This document shows, one piece after another, positions 15,114 through 22,838 of a stretch of 48,470 nt of DNA. The notes under the pieces are model-generated. The model was not told the origin of the DNA, did no database searches, and worked only from the letters and a program-made list of their open reading frames with translations. A program made the translations under genes and the position numbers. Origin of the DNA: Rouxiella silvae. Its GTDB lineage: Bacteria > Pseudomonadota > Gammaproteobacteria > Enterobacterales > Enterobacteriaceae. The DNA lies in assembly GCF_002093625.1 (NCBI RefSeq), contig NZ_MRWD01000045.1:1-48470 (forward strand), read 5' to 3'. Position 1 is the stretch's first letter. Every line of letters starts with the position of its first letter.

Positions 15114-16151
15114 ATGAGTGTTCGCTTTCCACCCAAACTTATACCAGGAGATTTGATTGCTATAACCGCTCCATCCTCTGGTGTTCCTCAACACCTGCAC
15201 CCCCGGCTGGAACTTGCGATAGGGAACCTTAAGAAAAAGGGTTTCAGAGTTCTCGAAGGAGGGTGCTTGCGTTCGCAGCACAAAAATAAAAGCTCTTGTA
15301 AAAACTCTCGAGCAGAAGAGCTAATGTCTTATTTAACTGACCCGGAAATCAAAGCTGTTATGCCACCATGGGGAGGCGATCTTGCCATGGAGTTGCTTGA
15401 GTTGATTGATTTTAATCTGTTAGCTCAGTCTGAACCAAAATGGTTTGTGGGGTTTTCAGATCTAAGTACGCTTCATTTTCCACTAACTACGCTTTCTGGT
15501 TGGGCAACTTTGCATGGACCCAATTTAATGGATCTTGGTGCTCAAGAGTTAGACTCTACCACACAGGCTGTATGGAATATTTTGGGATCTGCACGAGGAA
15601 GTGTAGTTAAACAGAACTCTTCAGAAGCATTTCAAACTGATGAAAATCAGTGGGGGACAGCGACAAATGAAGGTTTCAATCTGACTCAGAAAACGCAGTG
15701 GAAACACCTAGATGGCGTTACATCTTCAGCTAGGTTTAGTGGGTGCCTAATTGGTGGCTGCCTAGAAATAATATCCAGATTAGCAGGTACGCAGTTCGGA
15801 AATCTGCCTTTGTTTAAGGCACAGAATAGCGGACAAGGAGTGATTCTCTATTTTGAAAATGTGGAAATGGCTCCCTGTGAATTAACGCGCGCACTATTCA
15901 GCTTACGCTTACAGGGTTGGTTTAATAATTTAAGCGGTATTCTTATAGGCAGAAGTGCGGTACCCGACGTAAGCGATCCGACTAAACATAACTATATGGA
16001 CGCCCTAAGGGCCGCTTTAGGAGATATTGCTGTGCCCGTGCTTTATGATGTGGATATTGGTCACATGCCGCCTCAACTTTCTCTGGTGAATGGGGCAAGT
16101 GCAACGGTCCTATTCACTGAAAATGGATGTTCAATAACTCAACGACTATAG
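15114..16151 (+). CDS. S66-family LD-carboxypeptidase (MccF-like)
   Basis: A 345-residue peptidase of family S66. KLIPGDLIAITAPSSG is the family N-terminus; the nucleophile is the Ser in FVGFSDLST; ILYFENVEMAP holds the Glu and DIGHMPPQ the His of the Ser-Glu-His triad. The length and the LHGPNLMDLG segment fit the MccF branch, which cleaves microcin-C-type peptide-nucleotides and gives immunity, better than cytoplasmic LdcA, which recycles murein tetrapeptide. ATG 15114 is preferred because AAGGA lies upstream at normal spacing. The gene is more AT-rich than the flanking genes and bordered on both sides by copies of the palindromic repeat, suggesting acquisition. Confidence 0.85.
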   Translation: MSVRFPPKLIPGDLIAITAPSSGVPQHLHPRLELAIGNLKKKGFRVLEGGCLRSQHKNKSSCKNSRAEELMSYLTDPEIKAVMPPWGGDLAMELLELIDFNLLAQSEPKWFVGFSDLSTLHFPLTTLSGWATLHGPNLMDLGAQELDSTTQAVWNILGSARGSVVKQNSSEAFQTDENQWGTATNEGFNLTQKTQWKHLDGVTSSARFSGCLIGGCLEIISRLAGTQFGNLPLFKAQNSGQGVILYFENVEMAPCELTRALFSLRLQGWFNNLSGILIGRSAVPDVSDPTKHNYMDALRAALGDIAVPVLYDVDIGHMPPQLSLVNGASATVLFTENGCSITQRL

Positions 16152-16202
16152 TAGGAAAAATAATTTTAAACGTAAAAGCGGGCGAGGCTGTGTTTTGCAT
16201 AA

Positions 16203-16268
16203 ACGTCCGCTCCTCGCTCACAGCGGACAGTCCGTTCGCGACGAGCTGCTATGTGCCAAAAGCGGAAG
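16203..16268 (+). repeat. Dispersed intergenic repeat, copy 6
   Basis: Starts ACGTCCGCTCCTCGCTCA and ends TGTGCCAAAAGCGGAAG, the same two ends as copies 4 and 5, with internal GCGGACAGTCCG. Confidence 0.65.
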
Positions 16269-16322
16269 CCGGAGTGCCAAAGACTCTTAAAGATGATGGT
16301 TCTTTTTGCAGGGATGCTTACA
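16268..16322 (-). mobile_element. Remnant of the IS end seen at the left edge
   Basis: On the minus strand from 16322 it reads TGTAAGCATCCCT and stays similar to bases 75-30 for roughly 50 bases (AGAACCAT, CTTT, AGAG, GGCA blocks align). No transposase is attached. The remaining stretch up to 16599 is very AT-rich and empty apart from the ribosome site of the next gene. Confidence 0.45.
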
Positions 16323-16599
16323 TTATGACGAGACTTAAGGATATTCCAAGCGTAAGGTGATTTCGAATTACTAATAGGTGACTTTTAACTAAAGATAAGT
16401 TATATGTAATATTAAATTTTGATTATCAACTTACTACGTTTATATAGCAAATAATCATAATTTTTAGAGCATATAACATGTCAAAATCTCTTTATTAGAG
16501 GGGGTTATGTTGTAAGGTTAATAATTTCTATTAAGTGAATTTAAAATTTAATGGTAAATGTTCAGTGGGAAAAGGTTAGTTATTTTTATGGGAGGAAAT

Positions 16600-17187
16600 A
16601 TGTCAGAAGATAATTATAATTATGCCATGTATACTTTTCAGGTGGGGACTCACCCTTTTCATGGCGTTGAAATGCTTATCTCGAACATGATAAAAAACTT
16701 TAAAGAGGTCACTAGTCATTCGTGTGGATCTTTCAGTACTACTAAAGATAGGATTGGAAGAAATGCAATTAGCGATACAGCGATTGTCATGTCTTACTCG
16801 TTACTTGAGGGTTTTTTTGACGAAGAGTATGATTTTTATATAAGTAAAAATAAAAACTCCAAAAAACCAGGGGAGCTAAGTGCTTTAATTAACACTGTGA
16901 TTTATGATCGAGGTGTTAAAGTGGAAGACTGGAGAAGAAGAAGAAAGGTCATCGATTTGTTTAAGGATGTACGTAATGCTGTTGTGCATAGCAATGGAAG
17001 GATAGATGCCTGTGTTTATAGGGGGGGGTTCTTAAAGCTTTTGGGTGTTGATTTATTTGAACATGCTGATGGTTACCTAACGCTGACTTTTGATGCATCG
17101 CTATGGCTAATAAATGAATTTAGAAGTATCGCTCAAGAATATGCGGAAGCGGTATTTATGGGAGATAGAGAAATAAAGAGTGACTAG
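16600..17187 (+). CDS. HEPN-like hypothetical protein
   Basis: A 195-residue helical protein without a name that I recognise. I chose the ATG at 16600 because GGGAGG lies directly upstream at good spacing. LFKDVRNAVVHSNGRI contains R125-x4-H130, the motif of HEPN-superfamily ribonucleases and RiboL-PSP-HEPN proteins, preceded by a helical region with SLLEGFFDEEYDF, the usual acidic first helix region. The gene is markedly AT-rich compared with neighbours and stands alone between repeat remnants. HEPN proteins often act as toxins or abortive-infection effectors, but MNT-type partners are absent, so a structural or tRNA-binding role is equally possible. Confidence 0.6.
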   Translation: MSEDNYNYAMYTFQVGTHPFHGVEMLISNMIKNFKEVTSHSCGSFSTTKDRIGRNAISDTAIVMSYSLLEGFFDEEYDFYISKNKNSKKPGELSALINTVIYDRGVKVEDWRRRRKVIDLFKDVRNAVVHSNGRIDACVYRGGFLKLLGVDLFEHADGYLTLTFDASLWLINEFRSIAQEYAEAVFMGDREIKSD

Positions 17188-17260
17188 CTTTCATATTTGA
17201 TGAATTGCGAAACTTAAGCTCTGACCTGCTCCCTGATAATTCACACAAAATACTGTTAGC

Positions 17261-17349
17261 AATGTCCGATTTTCGCTCAAAGCTGCCTGTCAGGGCTGCT
17301 TAAAAAACAGGCTTAACGTAGGATATTTTCCGTTTTCCAAGCGGACCCC
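17261..17349 (+). repeat. Dispersed intergenic repeat, copy 7
   Basis: Begins AATGTCCGATTTTCGCTCAA and ends TTCCAAGCGGACCCCT. It is the closest relative of copy 1 (437-534). Confidence 0.6.
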
Positions 17350-17354
17350 TTTAA

Positions 17355-17451
17355 GGCTGCCATTATATTCAGCAGGAGATTTACCTCCACCGGTTGGCTA
17401 ATGGTTTCTATTTTTATAATCATTCAATCCAGCCCTCATACGATTTTCCAT
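17355..17451 (-). pseudogene. C-terminal scrap of an IS3-type transposase
   Basis: The minus strand reads MRAGLNDYKNRNH, then a stop, then PTGGGKSPAEYNG. The pattern N-x-Y-N-x-R-x-H-x-x-x-G-G-K-S-P-A-E-Y is the usual C-terminus of IS3-group transposases. One in-frame stop and the lack of any catalytic domain mark it as a relic. Confidence 0.4.
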
Positions 17452-17455
17452 AGAC

Positions 17456-17640
17456 CTACTGCATCAAACTAGCCAGCTCCGCCTGCTTCAGATAAAAACG
17501 ATTTTCCCACCGACTAATCGTGACTTTTCTATCGACATAACCTCCATACAGTAAAACCCTTTCATATCGAGACTCAATTTCTGATTGAGCTGAATCCTTT
17601 GACTGGCCACTGCAAAAAATATGCGTTTTTGTTGAAAAAA
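17456..17640 (-). pseudogene. Unidentified C-terminal gene fragment
   Basis: An open frame on the minus strand ends with RYERVLLYGGYVDRKVTISR and continues WENRFYLKQAELASLMQ before a stop at 17456. The composition looks protein-coding (amphipathic, few rare residues) and no start codon is available before a stop upstream, so it is probably the 3' end of a lost gene. I do not recognise the family. Confidence 0.3.
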
Positions 17641-17681
17641 AGCTGATCTACATATTGTGAAATTAAATCCTATTTACAGTA

Positions 17682-17734
17682 TTGACGAATTACTTACACC
17701 AACCTAACATAAAAAGCACTGTAATTATGTACAG
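17682..17734 (+). promoter_or_regulatory. Promoter with LexA box for the bacteriocin operon
   Basis: TTGACG (17682-17687) and TAACAT (17705-17710) have a 17-base spacer, a good sigma-70 layout. CTGTAATTATGTACAG at 17719-17734 fits the LexA consensus CTGT-N8-ACAG exactly in its conserved arms and would cover the transcription start. This is the arrangement of colicin promoters, repressed by LexA and opened during DNA damage. The first gene begins 95 bases downstream. Confidence 0.8.
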
Positions 17735-17829
17735 TACTTTTGCCTGAGATCATCAGACCAAGTAGCGTGCTCTGCTTGCTCGGTAATCACGGACTAATGG
17801 ATTTTTTCATTTTAACTCAAGGAATTATC

Positions 17830-18963
17830 ATGGCAGATAAGCAAAATTCGCAGGTACAGAACGGCGTCAATGACGACATAACCGAACTTAAATCCCTGAC
17901 CCAACTTCGAAAACGTGTCATCAGCGATTCTGAACTGGTGTCGATGTCGCAAAATGCATTCAGACTCGCTTATGGCAATCGCGGCGTGCTACTGCGTAAC
18001 GATGGCAGTGATTTCTCGATGCTGACGACAGAAAACGGTCAGGCTCGTGATGGTAATCCGAACACGCTTCGCCCATTGTCTTTTAATCTGAATACCGGTC
18101 GCGTTTCGGTACGAAACGGATTAGATGTAGCCGGAGGGTTGATCACGTCTAACGACGCGGGTATCTCGGCGAGCACCACTGGACCCAATCCAATGATAGC
18201 CGGACAGACTTACCTGTCGCCTGCCATCACTTCCGATTTTATCAGCGGTAATGTGAAGACGACCATGCTGATGGGTTCGCGAGTGGTTGCCGGCAAGGAG
18301 GATTATGGCTTCGTTTCCTATCGGGATTGGCAGGGCGGATGGAACGAAATTCGAGTCAGGAAAAATCGCGAACTCGAGGCGGGGCAGTACCTTAAGGTTA
18401 ATCCTGATGGCTGGTTCACCGCGCGCGGTGACTACCTTACCAATAACAACAAAGACCGTACCACCAACGGTTATCGTGTGCAGGGTATTGGCGATTTATT
18501 TGCCGACATATATCACTACGAGCGCATAGGAAGTCACCACTTCCTTGCCATGCACGTCGCTAACGGCGGAGGCCAGGGTTGGTACGAGTTCCGTAATAAC
18601 GGCGATGCGTTTACGAACGGGAGCTGGCATTCCAGTTCAGACGTCAGGATGAAGACCGACATAAAAAAAATTCATAACGCGTTAGAAAAACTCGATCAGT
18701 TGCATGGCTATACCTATCTGAAGCAGGGGGTCCCTGAGGCCGGTGTTATCGCGCAAGAGGTCGAACAGGTTCTGCCTGAATCCGTATTACAAACAAGCCT
18801 GCGCCTGAATGATGGAACTGAGTTGGAAGATGCCCGGGGAATTAATATCAATGGCGTGGTAGCCCTGCTTGTTGAGGCTCTCCGTGAAGAGAAACAGGCA
18901 CGCGTTGCCCTGGAAGTTCGCCTGGCATTGCTGGAAACCGCCGCTGCGGGTGGAAAGGAATAA
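17830..18963 (+). CDS. Phage-type fibre protein with S74 intramolecular chaperone
   Basis: A 377-residue fibre-like protein. The N-terminal part (QNAFRLAYGNRGVLLRNDG, then NGLDVAGGLITSND) resembles tail-fibre and shufflon-type distal proteins; the middle is beta-rich and polar. The C-terminus carries a peptidase S74 chaperone domain: SSDVRMKTDIKKI with the Ser-Asp self-cleavage site, then LDQLHGYTYL, AGVIAQEVEQVLPESV and a final helix that forms a trimeric coiled coil. Such domains drive trimerisation and are cleaved off. AAGGAA precedes the ATG at 17830. No other phage structural genes are near. It is the first gene after the LexA-controlled promoter and 33 bases ahead of the bacteriocin gene, so it may act in target recognition for it; this is inference. 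Confidence 0.82.
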   Translation: MADKQNSQVQNGVNDDITELKSLTQLRKRVISDSELVSMSQNAFRLAYGNRGVLLRNDGSDFSMLTTENGQARDGNPNTLRPLSFNLNTGRVSVRNGLDVAGGLITSNDAGISASTTGPNPMIAGQTYLSPAITSDFISGNVKTTMLMGSRVVAGKEDYGFVSYRDWQGGWNEIRVRKNRELEAGQYLKVNPDGWFTARGDYLTNNNKDRTTNGYRVQGIGDLFADIYHYERIGSHHFLAMHVANGGGQGWYEFRNNGDAFTNGSWHSSSDVRMKTDIKKIHNALEKLDQLHGYTYLKQGVPEAGVIAQEVEQVLPESVLQTSLRLNDGTELEDARGININGVVALLVEALREEKQARVALEVRLALLETAAAGGKE

Positions 18964-18996
18964 CCATGAAAACAAGAAAAATAAAGGGAGAAAACA

Positions 18997-21114
18997 ATGA
19001 GCGGATTTGATTATGGTGGCGGGCCCGGCGATGGCACCCCCTGGAGTGAGGAGAGAGGAAAGTTACCTGATCCGGGCGGTGGCAAGGTAGGGAATAGCGG
19101 TAATGGTGAATACGGAAGCTCTACGGGAAATACCCTTGCAGATCAGCAGATTTCAGACATTTTAAATGATAAAGATGTTCATCAGAAATTGAGTAATCTG
19201 ATCGCCGCGGCACGCGGCTTAAATCCATCTGTAACAATGCAGGGAACACTCCTAACGGCAACCGGAACATTGACACTTGCGTTTAACGGATTAAATGTCG
19301 AACAGGTGACACAGCTTGGATTGCGTGGGGCAGCCATGGATGTAACCCCTGAAGGGAAGCCTCCTATAGGTTACGGCGATATCGAAACCGGCCATGCTCA
19401 GCCCAAGGGAACTCCCATTGCTGGCGGTAACAATGATGTGGGTGCTGACACAATAGGAAAATCCTCTGTGGGGACTTTGGTCTCTGTTGTACAAGGAACA
19501 ATACCACCAGGCTTTTGGCTGAATAACGGCAAGGTGATGACACAGTTAAAAAAGACAGTCATCACCGGTGGTAACGGTAAAAACGGAACGACGCAAACCA
19601 GTGTTGTCACCTATGACAGCGAGGTGCCGCAGCTGACTGAGGCTTACAGTGAAGGGGTAAAACAACGGGCTGAGGCCGCAGCTAAGGCCGAAGCCAGAGC
19701 GAAAGCCGAGGCAGAAGCCAGGGATAAAGCAGAAGCTGAGGCGAGAGCTAAGGCGGAGACGGCGAAAAGAGAGGCCGCGGAAGCACAGGCCCGAGCTGAA
19801 GCCGAAGCCCGAGTGAAAGCTGAAGCTCAGGCGCGTGCGGAAGCGCTTGCACAGGCAATGAAGAAAGCGGGCATAGAGCCAACACCTAATTGGACGCAAG
19901 AAAAAGCCGGCGCGGCTACTGCAGCATTATCCTCCGCGGGGACCCTTGCTTTGAACCGTGCTTCAGGAATGATGCAGCTTGGCATAGCGGGTAAAGGCGT
20001 TTTGACCACAACCAGTGAACTGGCTGGTTATATTGCAGGGGCAGTGTGGCGCGGTGCTGTTTCTTTAGGCCGAATTGCGGTAGTTACGCCCGCGGGCGCT
20101 GTAATAACGGCAATAGTGGGCGGACTTTGGCCTACTGAAGCAGGAAGTGGCAGCGATAAAGTGCCTGGTCGTGATGTCCCGGCTATTTTTGGGGTACAAG
20201 CGGGTCTGATGACGGCTGGGATGGTCAACATTGCACCGGGAATGAAGACGGTAAACTTGCCGGTACGTGGGTCACTGGTTTATGAGGAGGGGCGCCTTGC
20301 GGTAAAGTTGGTTAAGACTGGTGGAAGTGTGCCTGCTGAGGTCCAGGTATTGACTGGCGTACGTGATGCGGTAACCGGATTAGACCGTATAACAGTACCT
20401 GCAGTTGCGGGGATGCCCTCCAGAACGGTTCTGATTAACCCAGTACCTTTTGGACCCGCAGCTCCGCCAAATACAGGCAATACCGCGCCGGCACCTGTCA
20501 CGCCCGTACACACAGGGAACACGTTCAGGCAGGCGGACAGTATCGTCACGACAACCCTGCCGATATATGAAGGTGCAGGATTACAGGACTTTATCTACTG
20601 GCAACCGGATGCTACGGGGACCGGCGTCGAGCCCGTCTATGTCATGATCAGCGATATCTATGGTGAAACCAACGCCAAGGGAAAGTACAGCGGGCGTGAT
20701 TATCATACTGAAAAGTCCGGAGGCCCAATTCTAAATCTGGATTGGAAAACTGCGAAGATTGATAGTGTTGGCATTGATAAAGTTAAGTTACATACGAGCC
20801 GGTTCCCCCCTTCAGATGGTAACAAAATGATGATCGACCGTTTGGAGAAAATTTTAAATAATAAAATACCAGTGACAGATACAGATAAGCGATTTTATAC
20901 TCATGAGATTAGAGAGCTAGAGCGATACAGGAATTTGGGTATAAAAGATGGCGAAGTTCCTCAAAGCATTTCGAGGCGAAAAGAACTATGGAATAATACC
21001 CATACTGCAACTCTAGAGGATTATAAAATAAACGAAAGAGAACTGAGCCTTTATACTGATGAGGCCCTACAAGCCGATTATGAACAGGAACTTAAAGATG
21101 CCTTGGGAGGATAA
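18997..21114 (+). CDS. Colicin/S-type-pyocin-like bacteriocin
   Basis: A 705-residue bacteriocin-like protein. Residues 1-50 are glycine-rich and disordered as in nuclease colicins, with DGTPWSEE at 12-19 resembling the TolB-binding box of E colicins (DGSGWSSE). Residues about 215-290 form a long Ala/Glu/Lys/Arg coiled coil, similar to the receptor-binding hairpin of E colicins. A hydrophobic region and an S-type pyocin translocation domain follow (about 330-555, ending near PVYVMISDIYG). The last 145 residues are a separate toxin domain with GRDYHTEKSGGP, LHTSRF, YTHEIRELERY and NNTHTATLEDY; I cannot name it, but the conserved His/Glu pattern suggests a nuclease. GGAG precedes the start. A small gene follows 4 bases after the stop, as immunity genes do. 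Confidence 0.85.
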   Translation: MSGFDYGGGPGDGTPWSEERGKLPDPGGGKVGNSGNGEYGSSTGNTLADQQISDILNDKDVHQKLSNLIAAARGLNPSVTMQGTLLTATGTLTLAFNGLNVEQVTQLGLRGAAMDVTPEGKPPIGYGDIETGHAQPKGTPIAGGNNDVGADTIGKSSVGTLVSVVQGTIPPGFWLNNGKVMTQLKKTVITGGNGKNGTTQTSVVTYDSEVPQLTEAYSEGVKQRAEAAAKAEARAKAEAEARDKAEAEARAKAETAKREAAEAQARAEAEARVKAEAQARAEALAQAMKKAGIEPTPNWTQEKAGAATAALSSAGTLALNRASGMMQLGIAGKGVLTTTSELAGYIAGAVWRGAVSLGRIAVVTPAGAVITAIVGGLWPTEAGSGSDKVPGRDVPAIFGVQAGLMTAGMVNIAPGMKTVNLPVRGSLVYEEGRLAVKLVKTGGSVPAEVQVLTGVRDAVTGLDRITVPAVAGMPSRTVLINPVPFGPAAPPNTGNTAPAPVTPVHTGNTFRQADSIVTTTLPIYEGAGLQDFIYWQPDATGTGVEPVYVMISDIYGETNAKGKYSGRDYHTEKSGGPILNLDWKTAKIDSVGIDKVKLHTSRFPPSDGNKMMIDRLEKILNNKIPVTDTDKRFYTHEIRELERYRNLGIKDGEVPQSISRRKELWNNTHTATLEDYKINERELSLYTDEALQADYEQELKDALGG

Positions 21115-21118
21115 TTCA

Positions 21119-21376
21119 ATGTCTTTAAAAGATATAATCAAAAATGAAAGTGTAGAGGATATATTAACATTTTTAGGACCAACGTCTGACTATCCAAAGT
21201 TAGATAAGTTATTTACATACAACCGATATGATGTAATTACCAGTGGAGAACTTTCATCTAAATACGATGAGTTATTTAGAAAAGGTGTACTAGCTGATCA
21301 AAATGGGAAAGTCGTAAAAGGCCCAAATTGGAAAACCCCTAAATTTGTTACTGAGAAAAAATACGGTATCGCATAA
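21119..21376 (+). CDS. Probable cognate immunity protein
   Basis: An 85-residue protein starting 4 bases after the bacteriocin stop, with GGAGG at ideal spacing. It has an N-terminal helical part (LKDIIKNESVEDILTFLG) and ends with VVKGPNWKTPKFVTEKKYGI, a conserved-looking tail that I associate with small immunity-like proteins. The position, size and strong ribosome site (needed for excess over toxin) support the immunity role; I cannot assign a family. It is followed by an intrinsic terminator, so it is the last gene of the LexA-controlled transcript. AT-rich relative to the fibre gene, like the toxin-coding 3' end. Confidence 0.75.
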   Translation: MSLKDIIKNESVEDILTFLGPTSDYPKLDKLFTYNRYDVITSGELSSKYDELFRKGVLADQNGKVVKGPNWKTPKFVTEKKYGIA

Positions 21377-21409
21377 TCGCTAGCGCTATCTGATAAGTGC
21401 GCTTTAAGC

Positions 21410-21446
21410 AACGTCCAGCAAACGAGGGTTTGTTGGACGTTTTCTT
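21410..21446 (+). terminator. Intrinsic terminator of the bacteriocin operon
   Basis: AACGTCCAGCAAAC and GTTTGTTGGACGTT form a 14-base stem with one mismatch and a 4-base loop, followed by TTCTTT. It lies 33 bases after the immunity stop. A weak IS903-type end (21494-21508) follows in the gap before the next gene. Confidence 0.85.
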
Positions 21447-21588
21447 TGGCGGTTAGAAAGGGAAACCGAACCTAATTCTGACCAGGATTTCGAACTATTC
21501 AACAAAGCGTATAAGCGTATCAATGCTCGACTATTTGGGGTTAACTACATATCTATGAGAAGGATTTTAGATATTAAATGGAGTTAAC

Positions 21589-22434
21589 ATGTTTATATCC
21601 AGCCACTTTCGGTCGTTGTCGCTTTTACCTCTCTTATTCCTTTTTTCCTGTACGACACAAATCAAAAAAGTACAGAATGAGACTTCTCAGCAGGTCGTAT
21701 CTGGCGCAACAAGCGTCAATTGCCCTGTAGGTTGTCCTGTGGGCGGCAGTATTCAGACTGTTACCCGCGAAGCTTATACATTGAACAACAATCCTGATAC
21801 GAAGTTTGCCAACTGGGTTGCCTATACGATAACCAAAACCAGTCAGGCAAGCGGTCGCCCCCGTAACTGGAAACGCGATCCTGCTCTGCCTGAATCAGAT
21901 ACTCTGTCTCCCGCCGCATATACAGGCGCCAACGGTGAACTCGCCGTAGACAGAGGCCATCAGGCCCCCTTGGCCAGCCTGGGCGGTACTGCTGATTGGC
22001 CGTCATTAAACTACTTATCTAATATCACGCCCCAAAAGTCAGCGCTCAATCAAGGCCCATGGGCGCGGCTAGAGGATAAAGAACGCGCTTTGGTCAATCA
22101 GGACGAGGGCACGGACGTTCACTCAGTGACCGGCCCGTTGTTTGAAAGGGATATAGCGGTTTTACCTGCTGCACCTGCAATACAGATCCCCAGCGGTTAC
22201 TGGAAGATAATCTTCATTGGCTCTGGGCCGGACAAGGGAAAATACGCCGCGTTTCTGATGGATCAAAGCGTTCCCAGGGCAGCCAACTTTTGTGATTATC
22301 AGGTCACTGTCAAACAGATTGAGGCAAAAACCAATCCCAATCTGAATATTTGGTCTTCCCTGCCCCCAGAGATTGCCTTAGGTGTTAAAGAAAAAATAGG
22401 AACGCTAGCTAAGGATAAGATGGGATGTCAGTGA
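21589..22434 (+). CDS. Lipoprotein DNA/RNA non-specific endonuclease (NUC family)
   Basis: A 281-residue beta-beta-alpha-metal nuclease of the Serratia nuclease family. A lipoprotein signal ends LLFLFSC with the lipidated Cys21, so the enzyme should sit on a membrane in the periplasm or at the surface, unlike the freely secreted Serratia enzyme. The active-site motif is VDRGHQAP (His124), followed by NYLSNITPQ and the metal-binding Asn with W-x-x-L-E, all in the correct order. GGAG precedes the ATG. The next gene overlaps its stop (TGATG), suggesting translational coupling with a possible inhibitor. Its role could be nutrient nucleic-acid digestion or antagonism. Confidence 0.87.
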   Translation: MFISSHFRSLSLLPLLFLFSCTTQIKKVQNETSQQVVSGATSVNCPVGCPVGGSIQTVTREAYTLNNNPDTKFANWVAYTITKTSQASGRPRNWKRDPALPESDTLSPAAYTGANGELAVDRGHQAPLASLGGTADWPSLNYLSNITPQKSALNQGPWARLEDKERALVNQDEGTDVHSVTGPLFERDIAVLPAAPAIQIPSGYWKIIFIGSGPDKGKYAAFLMDQSVPRAANFCDYQVTVKQIEAKTNPNLNIWSSLPPEIALGVKEKIGTLAKDKMGCQ

Positions 22435-22751
22435 TGAATTTAGTTATTGGTTGCGCTACGGGGACGGGGAAAACCTCAACTCCGGAAGATTTTTCGGCGA
22501 ATTCGGATGTTGTCATCCAACCCAGTGCGGAATGGGGACGACACTGGTTCACAGATACAGTGCGCCGACATGTCAAAACAGTAGAAGTAACTCAAATAGA
22601 GTGTTGTGATGATGAGCTGAAGAGACTTAGAAACTGGTATAGACCCGAGGTTATTAGTTTGGATCCAATTACTTATGATAAAGATAAATTTAAAAAATGT
22701 CAAATTCATGGAGATATTATAATTAATTTGTGTTATGAGGCTTTTCCTTAA
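22434..22751 (+). CDS. Small hypothetical protein coupled to the nuclease gene
   Basis: A 105-residue protein starting inside the nuclease stop codon. I do not recognise it. The N-terminus MNLVIGCATG could include a lipobox (LVIGC), though the hydrophobic stretch before it is too short for a standard signal peptide. The body contains WGRHWFTDTVRRHV and CCDDELKRLRNWYRPE. Gene overlap with a nuclease is the typical layout for an inhibitor/immunity protein, which is the best guess; a simple accessory lipoprotein is the alternative. Confidence 0.5.
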   Translation: MNLVIGCATGTGKTSTPEDFSANSDVVIQPSAEWGRHWFTDTVRRHVKTVEVTQIECCDDELKRLRNWYRPEVISLDPITYDKDKFKKCQIHGDIIINLCYEAFP

Positions 22752-22838
22752 AACTAGCATGCTTCACTTGCTACCAGCAGGATTTCGGGATCGAACATCG
22801 GAACCATCAAGCCAGTCAATCGGATGAAGGAACAGGAT

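Noticed and set aside
19546..19899. Long minus-strand frame opposite the bacteriocin coiled coil
   Set aside because: It is the reverse reading of an Ala/Glu/Lys-rich repeat and yields an Arg/Phe/Ser-rich sequence without motifs.
22434..22500. P-loop-like string ATGTGKTS in the small protein after the nuclease
   Set aside because: The spacing does not fit G-x4-G-K-S/T, there is no preceding beta strand or Walker B, and the protein is too short for a P-loop fold.
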